DNA from: Canna indica
Taxonomy: Eukaryota; Streptophyta; Magnoliopsida; Zingiberales; Cannaceae
Assembly: GCA_034359265.1 (NCBI GenBank)
Contig: CP136895.1
Span: forward strand, 38,210,001-38,274,000
DNA: 64,000 bases
Reading direction: 5' to 3'
The position numbers and the translations under genes were made by a program. The stretch's first letter is position 1, and every line of letters starts with the position of its first letter. The notes beneath the pieces were generated by a model. It made no database searches, was not told the origin of the DNA, and saw nothing but the letters and a program-made list of their open reading frames with translations. Shown piece after piece: positions 22,323 to 33,093 of this stretch.

Positions 22323-22382
22323 GGTTCACATCCATATGCTCCATATACTATGACTCCTCCAAATGGAAATGGTGAAACTTAA
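22323..22382 (+). pseudogene. Exon-like fragment resembling a GBF/bZIP16-type factor
   Basis: After the acceptor TTATTAGCAG the sequence reads GSHPYAPYTMTPPNGNGE and ends in an in-frame TAA that overlaps a GTGAGT donor. The block resembles the proline-rich MFMR region of plant G-box-binding bZIP proteins (GSHPYSPYAM..SPNG). No neighbouring bZIP exons (basic region, zipper) are seen, so it is a stray fragment. Assignment is from memory of the family. Confidence 0.4.
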
Positions 22383-22569
22383 GTGAGTTGCCTGCTACCC
22401 CACATTGCCAAAAAATTTTGGTCTAACATTTTGCATGAGGCCATGAATTGTACGAAGGTAAGAATAAAAAACTAATTAAAAAATTAAAAGGAAGTCTTGT
22501 TATGACACTTGCTTTTCTTCTAAAGTTATTCTAACTCTGTTTGCATTCAGTGCATGTCTCCAACCGTTA

Positions 22570-23400
22570 GGGCCTGTTTGGTTAGCGAAACCAAGTCTAT
22601 TTTTATGGTTTCAATTTCACTGAAACCAAAACTGCTTACGAAAACGTGTTTGGTTTAGTGTTTTCGTGAAACTGAATCGAAACCAGAATGAAGACGAAAC
22701 CAGTTTTCTTAATAAAAATGAAAACAACAGAATGTTGTTTTCTGTGGTTTCGAGACTGTCGGTTTCGTTATCAAAATGCTGTGACAACTTTGTAATTATA
22801 AATATTTTTTTATAAAATTAATTAATTTAAAAATAAATCAACCTATATCGAATTTTTAAAAATAAAAATAAAAATCATCATTTTTAACTCAAACTTTTAT
22901 CTTAAATTTATAAAATAATTAAACCAATTTATATCTAATTGACTCAAACCCAAATTTTAAATAACTCAATTTTCTTAAAGTTGGTCCATTTATAATTTAA
23001 TCAAACCTAATTTTAGATCATTGGACTTGTTTTTTTTTGAAATTTTATAATAACTATTAATTAATTTTTATATCTAATTGAACAAAAAAATCTTAAATTA
23101 CCAATAACTTAATTAATTAAATCATTTAAATATTTTGTAACCATATTAATAAATATTTAATTTTGTAAACTAACTAAACATTTAATTACTACTAAAAATG
23201 TTCAAGGAAAATTAATATTATTTTTTATAATCAAATAAATATTTATTGGTTTCAACTAACTAAAACTGATGTTGTTTTTATTAACCAAACGCGTTTTCAG
23301 AAAACTGAAAACTAGAAACCAAAACCAAGTTTTCGAAACCAAGTTTTCAATTTCACTGAAACCAAACCAGAAAATAATTTTCGCTAATCAAACAACACCT
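22570..23400. mobile_element. Tourist-like (Harbinger) element, copy 1
   Basis: About 831 bp with terminal inverted repeats GGGCCTGTTTGGTTAGCGAAA and, inverted, AGGTGTTGTTTGATTAGCGAAA. TTA is present on both sides (22567-22569 and 23401-23403). The interior is AT-rich and non-coding, and an inner inverted repeat extends into GTTTC/GAAAC words. The one-base placement of the right end is ambiguous. Superfamily is inferred from the TTA duplication and termini. Confidence 0.85.
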
Positions 23401-23578
23401 TTAAATTCTTACCCATTATGATTCCCTCATTCACCCATTATGTTCTTTCAGATTTGGTATCATACTTTATTATGGACATGTCATCATACTGAGCAAAAGG
23501 CTCCTTGATTTATTGACTTGGTTTATTGAGCCAGCAAGAGATTTGCTTTCAGGTTTTGAGTATGCATAGGGTGCTTTA

Positions 23579-24409
23579 GGGCCTGTTTGGTTAGCGAAAT
23601 CAAGTCTATTTTCATGGTTTCAGTTTCACTGAAACCAAACTGCTTACGAAAACGTGTTTGGTTTAGTATTTTCGTGAAACTGAATCGAAACCAGAATGAA
23701 AACGAAACCAGTTTTCTTAATAAAAATGAAAACAACAGAATGTTATTTTCTGTGGTTTCGAAACTGTCGATTTCGTTATCAAAATATTGTGACAACTTTG
23801 TAATTATAAATATTTTTTTATAAAATTAATTAATTTAAAAACAAATCAAACTATATCGAATTTTTAAAAATAAAAATAAAAATCATCATTTTTAACTCAA
23901 ACTTTTATCTTAAATTTATAAAATAATTAAACCAATTTATATCTAATTGACTCAAACCCAATTTTTAAATAACTCAATTTTCTTAAAGTTGGTCTATTTA
24001 TAATTTAATCAAACCTAATTTTAGATCATTGGACTTATTTTTTTTTTTGAAATTTTATAATAACTATTAATTAATTTTTATATCTAATTGAACAAAAAAA
24101 TCTTAAATTATTAATAACTTAATTAATTAAATCATTTAAATATTTTGTAACCATATTAATAAATATTTAATTTTGTAAACTAACTAAACATTTAATTACT
24201 ACTAAAAATATTCAAGGAAAATTAATATTATTTTTTATAATCAAATAAATATTTACTGGTTTCAACTAACTAAAACTGGTGTTGTTTTTATTAACCAAAC
24301 GCGTTTTCAGAAAACTGAAAACTAGAAACCAAAATCAAGTTTTCGAAACCAAGTTTTCAGTTTCACTGAAACTAAACCAAAAAATAATTTTCGCTAATCA
24401 AACAGCACC
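23579..24409. mobile_element. Tourist-like (Harbinger) element, copy 2
   Basis: The 831-bp element is nearly identical to copy 1 (roughly 97% by eye) and in the same orientation. It has its own TTA on each side (23576-23578 and 24410-24412). It lies 178 bp downstream of copy 1. The intervening sequence is unrelated to the element, so this is a second insertion or a segmental copy rather than a simple tandem duplication. Confidence 0.88.
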
Positions 24410-24717
24410 TTAGGAGTTAGGAGCATTGATATCCTATGTGGAATTGCTTGTTGATGATGGTAACTATGGGAGCTTTACCATTGAAATATAATCCATAAAA
24501 ATATATTTGTTTTTAGTATGGGAACTTAACCCATTTACATCTTTGTTTGATCGGTGATACTTGTACAAAGAGAATCTATTGTGCCCTTACTATATAATGA
24601 GCATTAGTTATTCCACTTGTGAGTATATATATAGTTTCTCATTCAACTTTATTCACTATGAAAACCATACACCTATTTTGCTGGCAAATGAAGATTTAAT
24701 CTGATTTTTCTCTTCAG

Positions 24718-25275
24718 GTTCATCAATGACAATGATGTATATGCGAATGCTGCTTTTGTTGGTATGGCTTTTCCTGGGGAAGCTAGGTCTTGACAAAGAG
24801 AAAGCAAGGTTAACATATATAGGTATCTCTTCTTGTGTTGTTTAAGTAGCTTTATTCTGTCCATATACTCATAAATTCGGATTTCAAGGATACCAATTTT
24901 GGACTAGGACCGATCGTGTAGGGAATTTCCCCATCAAAAATGTCCGAACCGGAGACTATAATCTTTACACATGGATTCCTTGTTTTATTGGTGATTACAA
25001 ACTAGAAATGAAGATAAATGTTACTGCAGGTAAATCTTATTTACATTCAGTCATATTTTGAGTAAGGCACACATCAGAATTCAGAATACATGTCTTTTCT
25101 AATATAACTAATTAATTTCATTAACATCTAATTAAGCAGGTCAAATTAATTTGGGTAACCTTGTTTATGAACCTCCATGAGACGATCCAACTTTATGAAA
25201 AATAGGCATTCCTGATCTGCTGCTGAGTTCTTTGTTCCCGATCATGATCATAAATATGTCAACAGACATTCTACC
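24718..25275 (+). pseudogene. Rhamnogalacturonate lyase pseudogene, three exon remnants
   Basis: Exon a (24718-24808, after CTTCAG) reads VYANAAFVGMAFPGEARS then TGA (24791-24793), where the family has tryptophan before QRESK. Exon b (about 24888-25029, before GTAAAT) reads GYQFWTRTDR, FPIKNVRTGDYNLYTW and FIGDYKLEMKI. Exon c (25140 on, after TTAAGCAG) reads INLGNLVYEPP followed by TGA and TL*KIGIPD, then drifts out of frame. These are consecutive blocks of the non-catalytic fibronectin-like and carbohydrate-binding part of plant rhamnogalacturonate lyases (PL4), secreted enzymes that cleave pectin rhamnogalacturonan I. The catalytic N-terminal domain is absent. At least three stops make it a pseudogene. 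Confidence 0.88.
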
Positions 25276-25829
25276 TCCATTTTCATGCTGAATATACATG
25301 TTGACATATATAAAGGCAACATAAGTATTGCTTCATCAACTTATGCCTCCATTAAGCTTTTCTCTCTTATGAAAAAAAAACATAAAGGTTAATTTGTATA
25401 TTATTGTGGTTGTGTTTGATGGGTTAATGGTATGTTTATTTTTTGAATTAATTATTGTTTTAACACAAAGACATACATAAAAATATTGCTTCATCAAATT
25501 CTTTGTCTAAATGTTTGATATGTACGCTTCATATTATAATTAATATAAAATATATATAAATATGGACTAATATATATTCCATATTAATTTATCTTAATAT
25601 ATTAAATATAAAATGTATATATAAATTCGTATTAATATAATATATAATAATTTATTTCAATATATCAAACATGTTAATATAAAATGTATATTTATTTAAT
25701 ATGTTCATATAATAATATATAATTCACAATTTTATAATTATATAATATAATATAATATAATAATATATAAAAATTAAATATACTAATTTATTTTAATATA
25801 TAAATATATTAATAAAATATTTAATGGTG
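25276..25829. other. AT-rich low-complexity region
   Basis: Long runs of TATATAA-type words include a (TATAA)n-like microsatellite near 25738-25765. No coding or TE signal was recognised. It may be interior of the CACTA-like element that ends at 26266. Confidence 0.5.
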
Positions 25830-26266
25830 CATCATTATTCATTAATGACCGGGTATTAATTACCCAGTTATCATAAAGCACTTGGGTAATTAATATCCGA
25901 CGCCTGCCATATTAATGGCGTCGGGTATTAATTACCCGGCGCTAGTAGTGTGGCGCCTGTGAATTAATACCCGACACCATATTAAAAGAGCCCGGTATTA
26001 ATTATTCGGCGCCATTAATGTGGCGCCTAGGAATTAATACCTGACGCCATATTAAAGGCGTCTGGTATAAATTACCCGGCGCCAGCATTAATAACGTCGG
26101 GTAATAAAATCTCGCGCCATTAATGGTGCTGGTTTTTAAACTTCTTTCGTTATCTTTTTCTTGTCCTAAATCGGCGTTTGTTAATGTGTCTAATCTCATG
26201 TTTAGGCTAAAAAAAGCGCATGTTTTTCCAATAATAAGCGACCATACATGTTAATTTCCTGTAGTG
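25830..26266. mobile_element. CACTA-like terminus with subterminal repeat array
   Basis: On the minus strand the segment begins CACTACAGGAAATTAAC, a CACTA-type terminus. It is followed at 25830-26130 by many alternating copies of words like GGCGTCGGGTATTAATTACCCGGCGCC, which are themselves palindromic. The matching opposite terminus was not found, so the element is truncated or its left end is decayed. No transposase was seen. Confidence 0.65.
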
Positions 26267-26408
26267 ACTCAACCGTATTTCTTATAGACACAACCTCATC
26301 AAGGAACTCTTGTGCAGGCTTAAAAGGAAAAAACTTCTGTGCAGACATGCTCCCCCAATCAAGGGGAGCCATGATATGGGATGTTAAGTGCATGATGTAG
26401 AAAACGAG
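26267..26408 (-). pseudogene. Unidentified coding fragment next to copia C
   Basis: The minus strand is open from the copia C boundary and reads MHLTSHIMAPLDWGSMSAQK then FFPFKPAQEFLDEVVSIRN, ending at the CACTA terminus. The composition looks protein-coding, but I do not recognise the family. It could be host gene or TE-derived. Copia C and the CACTA-like element border it on both sides. Confidence 0.4.
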
Positions 26409-27201
26409 TGATCCTTGTCCTTAAGGTCTCTATTGCCTCGTAGCAATACACCTTCAGGATTGATCAAGCACTCTTGAAAGGTTGTAGCAAGTAGAGAAAA
26501 GATGAGGATAAGAGAAGTTTCAGATTAGTGCTCAAGAGATTTTTCGATATTGGGTTATATAGATTAATCCATAGTTAATTTCGAATTTGATACTCATTAT
26601 TAGGAATTAGTAACAATCAATTTGTTTAATGAGCAAAATATCTCGAAATTAACTCTCTAATTAATCAAATATTGAGTGCTTTAATTCATGTAACTGTTAA
26701 ATTCCGACAGTCACTAGGTTTGAATTTGAATGAAGGTCAGACCCTACAAAAAGGTTGGCTCGGGCGAGGCTCCTAGTGAGGATGCGAAATTCAAAGTGCA
26801 AAGTGCGCCTAAAAGCGTCAATGCGACTTTGCGACGCGATCGCGCCCGCACGTTGTGCGGTGCACTACACTAATGTCGTCTCTTGACCTTCCATTTTGTC
26901 CACACAAATAACTAAGCATACATACTAATGTTTATAGACTAATATAAAATTAGCATATCTTTCCATGTGGGACTAAAGCCTAGTTTTCGCAAACAACATG
27001 AATGCACCTTTTCATATACCCCTTCTTGGGCATATAAAACTTGATTATATAATTCCTACTTGAACTATATAATTTTTTTATTAAACCTCTCATATTAGAC
27101 TATCTATTGCACCTTTTAATTCTCTTAAATTACATCAATAATTGAATAAATAAATTACTCAAAATTGATTAAAATAAGCTTCAAATAGGTGCATTTCAAT
27201 A
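26409..27201 (-). repeat. 3' LTR of copia C
   Basis: Begins TGATCCTTGTCCTTAAGG and ends GGTGCATTTCAATA. Pairs with 31781-32543. The complement of a polypurine tract (ATCCCCCACTT) follows at 27202-27212. Confidence 0.9.
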
Positions 27202-27829
27202 ATCCCCCACTTGTTTGGAAAACTACATTTGACCAAACAAATCTTCGCAAAGAATTATTTGCGTAGAAGAAGGTGTGACGAATCATTAAACCTTCCCTTA
27301 GTGTAAATATTCCAAAGCTATGTCGGAGTTGACGATGTCCGTAGATTAAAACTCTACTCCTTTATGATACAACCGGAATTATCACACACAAATAATTCAC
27401 TCTCTAAGTTGAGCAATCATATTGCTTGGCGCTATTACGACCATGTGCAATATCCTGTTTCATGAACCTCTAAGAGAATAAACCACAACTCTTTATAAGA
27501 AGCGGCACCACTTCTAGTTCATATAGGCAAAGTGTTTATCTAGCACTTCTGTTGCTATAAGTGTAGCATTTTGTTAAGAGCATAGCTCATCCTTAGTCAC
27601 GCAACAGTCACTACTATTATAATACTACATATGAGACCACAAGATAGTGATAAAGCCAGCAACTGTGACTCGTTTTTCCCATTAAACCTATAAACTAGGG
27701 GTAACCTAGAGAATAGGTTGGGTATCCATCACCTCTGACTCAGTGGTTTAAGTCTCATATCTCGTGTAGTCAAACTTATTAAGTCTCTCGTCAGAGGCTT
27801 AGTAAATGGATCTGCCAAGTTTTTACTTG
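27202..27829 (-). other. Copia C 3' untranslated region
   Basis: Lies between the polypurine tract and the RNase H end. No open frame above background. It contains the final decayed residues of pol near 27790-27890. Confidence 0.5.
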
Positions 27830-28400
27830 ACTTTACATAGACAATTGTAATAATATCATCATGTATTAATTGTCTCACAAACTCGTGTCTTAGACCAATA
27901 TATCTAGACTTACCATTGAAGGTAACACTATACGCTTTTGATAGCGTGACTTCCTATCACAATATAGTGAAATGGAAGGCATTGGACTTGGCCAAAGATC
28001 TATGTCCAATAACATATTTCTTATCCACTCAGCCTCCCGTCCAGCTTGAGCTAGAGCTATGAATTCGAATTCCATAGTGGAATGAGAGATACACGTCTGT
28101 TTCTTGCTTGCCCAAGAAATAGCCCCACCGGCAAGAGTGAAAATCCACCCACTTGTGGACTTATTATCCCTCACGCTATTTATTCAGCTCGCATCAGAGT
28201 ACCCTTCCAATACACTAGGGAACTTAGCATAAAACAAACTCAAGCTACTTGTCCTCTTAAGGTACCCAAGTACCCTACTAATAGCTTTCCAGTGATCAAC
28301 ATTTGGTTTGCCTGTGTATCTACTGAGTTTAGAAACTGCAAAAGAGATATCTGGCCTAGTACAGTGCATAACGTACATAAGGCTACCAATAGCACTTGCG
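27830..28400 (-). pseudogene. Copia C RNase H
   Basis: Minus frames 28378-28184 and 28174-27890 read [28 protein letters not shown] and [44 protein letters not shown]. The usual DNKSAI reads CDRKSRY, so an active-site neighbour is altered, and a stop sits between the two frames at about 28180. Typical RNase H of copia pol, inactive. Confidence 0.85.
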
Positions 28401-29125
28401 TACTCCTACTGTGCAATAGCTCTACTAGTATTTTCTTGTAGTTTCAAACCACAGTCAAAAGGAGTGTTCACCTCCTTGATCTCGAGGTGACTAAATTTAG
28501 ATATTACTTTCTCAATATAATGAGATTGACTTAATACAAAACCTCCATTATGTTTTCTCACTTTGATACCTAAAATAGTATCTACTTCACCTAAGTCTTT
28601 CATCTTAAAAATAAAGGATAGATACTTTTTAGTCTCATTTATTCCAACCATGTTTGTACTAATGATCAGCATATCATCGATGTACAAACAGACTATCACT
28701 ATATAGTCCGAAGTGGGTTTAGAATATAGGCACCTATGTGCATTGTTATATTTAAACACAAAGTTTAAAATAACAATACCAAATCTCTCGTGCCACTGTT
28801 TTGGTGCTTGTTTTAGACCATAAAGTGACTTGACCAACTTACACACTTTAGTCTCGTTACCGGGAGCAATGAACCCTTTGGGTTGTTCCATATACACTTC
28901 CTCATTCAAGTTGCCATTCAAGAATGTTGTCTTTACATCCATTTGATGAATAAACAGATCATAAAGAGAAGCCATGGCAAAGAGGATCCTAATCGAAGTA
29001 ACCCTAGCTACCGGTGCATAAGTGTCAAAATAGTCAACCCCTTCTACTTGTCTAAATCCTTTAGCTACTAATCTAGCTTTAAAGGCAGAAATGGTACTAT
29101 TGGTATTATATTTTCTCCTAAACAC
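28401..29125 (-). pseudogene. Copia C reverse transcriptase
   Basis: One open minus frame covers nearly the whole domain: FKARLVAKGFRQVEGVDYFD, PVARVTSIRIL, MDVKTTFLNGNL, GLKQAPKQWHERF and the catalytic LYIDDMLIIS, ending with KVRKHNGGFVLSQSHYIEK. The N-terminal start (CKWVFRRKYN) is cut by a stop near 29126. Length is close to normal. Confidence 0.92.
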
Positions 29126-29617
29126 TCATTTGCACCCTATGGGTTTAGAGCCACTTGGAAAATCTATCAATACCCAAGTATTATTTCCTAAGATTGAATC
29201 TATTTCATCATTAACAACTTCCTTCCAGACGGCAGCATCCTTAGAAGCCATAGCTTCTTTAAATGATGTAGGACCAGTCTCAAGATAGTAAATGTAGGGT
29301 ATCTAATTTGTCACTTCGTTATTTTGGTCCCCTTCTACCAAAAATAATAGAGATTGAGAGGAGATGAAGTTTTTATCTAAGTTCTTCTCTATTCTTACCC
29401 TAGTACTCCTTCTAGGTTCTATAGGTTGTTTTGGAACGCTAGGTTCCCCAATCTCAACCATAGACCTTGTAGGACCTCTAGATTTGTCAAGTGTGAGAAT
29501 TCCTTCATTTTCAACATCTTTTGAAAATTTATTCTCGAAGAATTCCACATCCCTAGACTCAGATATTGTGTTTGACTCTAAGTCTAGAAGTCTATAGGCT
29601 TTACTATTAATAGCATA
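29126..29617 (-). pseudogene. Copia C integrase-RT linker
   Basis: Frame 29548-29303 is rich in charged residues (GEPSVPKQPIEPRRSTRVR), the usual linker carrying the RRSTR motif before RT. Stops on either side. Confidence 0.7.
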
Positions 29618-30349
29618 TCATACAAATACGCTCTTAATAGCTCTATCACCTAACTTAGTCCTTTTAGGGTTTGGAATTCTAAAATAGGCAATACACCCCC
29701 ACACTTTGAAATAATTTATGTTAGGCTTTCTACCTTTCCATATTTCGTAGGGGCTAGTTTTCACCACTGAACTAGAAATCCTATTCTGTATATGACAGGC
29801 AGTCAAGAGGGCCTCTCCCCATAAATTATAGGGTAAGTTAGCATGGTTTAGCATGCAATTTATCATGTCATGGAATGTGCGATTTTTTCTTTCTGCTATA
29901 CCATTTTGTTGTGGTGTATAAGCAGCACTAGTTTGATGAATGATACCATTATCTTCACAAAAGGTATCAAATTCATTCGAGAAAAATTCCATACCTCTAT
30001 CAAAACGTAGAATTTTAATCTTCTTCTCAAGTTGGTTTTCTACTTCTGATTTATATTTTTTAGAGAAGGCAAGAGCTTCATCTTTTGTTCTCAATAAGTA
30101 AATATATGAATATCTACTAGCATCATCAATAAATGTAATAAAATATCGCTTTCCACCCCTAGTCGATATTCCATTTAACTCACATAAATAAGTATGTATT
30201 AAATCTAGTAATTGTGATTCTCTTTGTACTCTTGGAAAAGGTTTTCTCACAATTTTTGATCTAACACAAATATCACATTTATCAAGTTTATTGCTATCAA
30301 TATTTATAAGTCCCATTGCATGCATAACATTCAAGTTCTTAGCATTCAC
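29618..30349 (-). pseudogene. Copia C integrase
   Basis: Open minus frame with the zinc-binding tail CDICVRSKIVRKPFPR, then the core: YFITFIDDASRYSYIYLL, LRFDRGMEFFS and NGIAERKNRT supply the three acidic residues. WGEALLTACHIQNR and WKGRKPNINYFKVWGC follow. Length is normal. The frame ends at VKSVFV in a stop. RFDRG replaces the common RSDRGGE. Confidence 0.92.
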
Positions 30350-30367
30350 ATGTCCTAATCGACTATG

Positions 30368-31060
30368 TCATAAAGAAATTGAAGAGCAGGAATAAACAGA
30401 AATATTGCTTATATTATTGATAGATAACTTATACATGCTATTACATTCATAACCCTTTCCAACAAAGACTCCATTCTTAATCAGAATTACTTTGCTAGAC
30501 TCAACAGAAATTTTAAAACCTTTCCTATCCAAAAGACAAACAGAAATTAGACTCTTTCTAATTTCAGGAACAAACAAAACATTAAGTAATGTAAGTTTCT
30601 TCCCAGAGGTGAAGTTGATCTCTACAGTTCCTTTGCCTCCAACATTGGCGCGAGAACTATTACCCATTTGTACTTCATGTCCAATAACTTTAGTAAAAGT
30701 TTTGAACAGTTCCCGGTTGTTACAAATGTGAACGGTGGCCGCGGAATCCAACCACCATCCAAATGGCTCACTAGCCATGTTTATTTCAAAGATCATGGCT
30801 ACATCAAGAGTGAGATCTGAAACCATTGCTACAAGGTTCTCCTCAACCATGTTAGTAGATCCAGATCCACTATTGCGATGTTGACATTCTCTGGCATAAT
30901 GTCTTGTTTCTCCACAAACGTGACATTTGCCTTTTCTTTTGTTAAGATTAGGTTTTGGTTTCTGTCCGGGTTTCTTGAACCATACATTTTTCTTCTTGAA
31001 CTGTCCTGGTCCTTTTTTCTTGGCCTCCACACAGTTGACGCTCGACTGTCCTTGGTTCAA
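30368..31060 (-). pseudogene. Copia C zinc knuckle and protease
   Basis: The frame carries a basic stretch (KPGQKPKPNLNKRKGK), a CCHC knuckle CHVCGETRHYARECQH, and protease WWLDSAATVHICNN, in which the usual DSG/DSGA reads DSAA. It continues EINFTSGKKLTLLNVLFVPEI. The glycine change in the protease loop is noteworthy, though some copia families have DSAA-type motifs. Confidence 0.88.
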
Positions 31061-31780
31061 ATTCTTAGCATCACATTTTCAGGCTTCTTCCTCGATACGT
31101 AGATGCTTCTGAATTTGTTCTAAGGAAAAGTCCTCGTTTTTATGCATCAATCTCTTAGCATAATCCTTCCAGGTTGGGGGCAGCTTAGCAATTATAGCTC
31201 CAACTTGGAAGGTTTCTGGCAGGGCGATCTTTAGGACGCTCAGTTTGTTGACAATAACCTAGACCTCATGCACTTGCTCAAGAATAGGTTTATTGTCAAC
31301 CATTTTAAAGTCAAGATACTTTGAAATAAGATACTTATTTGTACCTTCCTCCTCAGCTTTGTATTTGAACTCCAAAGCTTCCCATAGCTTTCTTGGCGAC
31401 CGAACGTCGGTGTAGAGGTTGTACAGTCGATCCGAGAGAGTGTTGAAGATGTGTCCGTGAGCAAGCTCCTCATCTTTAGTCCTCTTCTTTCTCTACTCGT
31501 TCAGAGAGTTGATCGTCGCTTGATCTGATCTTGGCCTTCAACTGGCTTCGGATCTTCAGGAACGGGTTGAAGGTTCGGGTCCAGGACGTAGGCGATCTTG
31601 AGTACCATCAAAAGGAACTTCATCTTGTCTTGCCAGCGACCGAAGTTGTTGCCGTCAAAGCGATCGAGCTTGATGAAATCCTAGTTCATGATCTTGAACG
31701 ACTCCGAATCCATCTCAATAGAGACCTTAAGATTATTAAGTGTAGGATGTAGAATCGGAGAAGATCAAGAGGTTGACAGA
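31061..31780 (-). pseudogene. Copia C gag and leader
   Basis: Minus-strand blocks in shifting frames read LPPTWKDYAKRLMHKNEDFSL and QKHLRIEEEA near 31100-31190. Upstream, DELAHGHIF, YNLYTDVRSPRKLWEALEF and KYLISKYLDFKMVDNKPIL (31240-31480) follow gag order. 31490-31780 is leader. The primer-binding region next to 31781 does not match the Met-tRNA consensus well. Confidence 0.8.
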
Positions 31781-32543
31781 TAATCCCTGTCCTTAAGGTC
31801 TCTATTGCCCCGTAGCAATACACCTCCAGGATTGATCAAACACTCTTGAAAGGTTGCAGCAAGTAGAGAAAATATGAGAATAAGAAAAGTTTCAGATTAG
31901 TGCTCAAGAGATTTTTCGAGATTGGGTTAAATAGATTAATCCATAGTTAATTTCGAATTTGATGCTCATTATTAGGAATTAGTAACAATCAATTTGTTTA
32001 ATGAGCAAAATATCTCAAAATTAACTCTCTAATTAATCAAATATTGAGTGCTTTAATTCATGTAACTGTTACTAGGTTCGAATTCGAATGAAGGTCAGAC
32101 TCGACAAAAAGGTTGGCTCGGGCGAGGCTCCTAGCGACGATGCAAAGTGCGCCTAAAAGCGCCAATGCGACTTTGCGATGCGCTCGCGCGTTGTGCGGTG
32201 TGGTGCACACACTAATGTCATCTCTTGACCTTCCACTTTGTCCACACAAGTAACTAATCATACACACTAATGCTTATAGACTAATATAAAATTAGCATAT
32301 CTTCCCATGTGGGACTAAAGCTTAGTTTTCGTAAACAACATGAATGCACCTCTTCATATACCCCTTCTTGGGCATATAAAACTTGATTATATAATTCCTA
32401 CTTGAACTATATAATTTTCTCATTAAACCTCTCATATTAGACTATCTATTGCACCTTTTAATTCTCTTAAATTACATCAATAATTGAATAAATAAATTAC
32501 TCAAAATTGATTAAAATAAGTTTCAAATAGGTGCATTTCAACA
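31781..32543 (-). repeat. 5' LTR of copia C
   Basis: Pairs with 26409-27201. Ends AGGTGCATTTCAACA, with the proper CA terminus that the 3' LTR has lost. It lacks about 17 bp present in the other LTR near 26702. Confidence 0.9.
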
Positions 32544-32661
32544 ATCCTCCAGGGTCTGGCACGGTGACCCATGCTCTATGGGAGGGTCCAGCTCACGACT
32601 CCCCGTGATTGGGGAGCACGTGCTTCGGTGCAGGCGCGGCTGCGCCGAAGTCGCGCCCAAC
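32544..32661. other. GC-rich spacer with inverted repeat
   Basis: About 118 bases of unusually GC-rich sequence include an imperfect palindrome (CTTCGGTGCAGGCGCGGCTG / GCGCCGAAG). It lies between copia C and the coding stretch beginning at 32662. I do not recognise it. Confidence 0.4.
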
Positions 32662-33093
32662 TTAATAGCGAGAATTTTGGAGCACAAATGTCAGATGTGA
32701 TACATCTTGGGAAGTGTTGTCCAAAGTGTTTGCAGTACAAATTGCACTGCTTTCTCCTTCAGAAAACATGTATTCAACTCTTGGAGGCCTGTGTCTTGAG
32801 CAATTGAGCTCCTTCAAATCCTCTCTCATGATCTCATGATTGGTACAAGAGACATGTTCTTTCATTTGGTCATAGTTGTAAGGAGCGACAGTGTTGGATA
32901 GTAAGTGAGAGCCAAGAGTCAGCGAGAGTCCATGCCTCCAACCATTTATGAATCCATGGAGGTCATCTTCCTTGTCACCTTGAGATGGCATGAAATGCCT
33001 CTTCTCTATCTCAGAATCCTCTGTTACTCGAACATGGGCCGGATCAGTTGGCCTAAAGAATTGTACTTTGCAGAATGAAGTTGATTTTGCATG
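32662..33093 (-). pseudogene. Unidentified coding exon
   Basis: After a possible acceptor (AATTAAGTAG) the minus strand is open for about 143 codons, reading FCKVQFFRPTDPAHVRVTED, then EIEKRHFMPSQGDKEDDLHG, FINGWRHGLSLTLGSHLLSN and a hydrophilic tail to a TAA at 32662. It looks like a genuine protein, but I cannot name the family. It is not a retrotransposon domain I know. Neighbouring TEs may have cut it from the rest of a gene. Similar host-like fragments lie at 26267-26408 and 48910-48972 on the same strand. Confidence 0.5.

Larger units (their letters stand above)
21641..22566. other. Low-copy AT-rich region with exon-like fragments
   Basis: Two exon candidates are listed separately (21722-21784 minus and 22323-22382 plus). 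The rest looks like intron or intergenic DNA with pyrimidine tracts. No TE motif was recognised. Confidence 0.4.
26409..32543 (-). mobile_element. Copia C, full-length, decayed
   Basis: Two LTRs (793 and 763 bp, roughly 93% identical with indels) enclose gag, CCHC knuckle, protease, integrase, RT and RNase H in Ty1/copia order on the minus strand. A polypurine tract adjoins the 3' LTR. Flanks ACGAG and ATCCT do not match, so the target duplication is lost or the flank is rearranged. By motif style (DEELAHG.. gag, YIDDM RT) it resembles the Tork group, which is an inference. Confidence 0.92.

Noticed and set aside
23523..23823. Open frames over the start of the second Tourist-like element
   Set aside because: They fall in the terminal inverted repeat region of a non-coding element and have low-complexity composition.
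24650..24670. CACTATGAAAACC as the missing left end of the CACTA-like element ending at 26266
   Set aside because: Only CACTA plus a few bases agree with CACTACAGGAAA, the flanking triplets (ATT and ACT) differ, and the RG-lyase exons lie in between.
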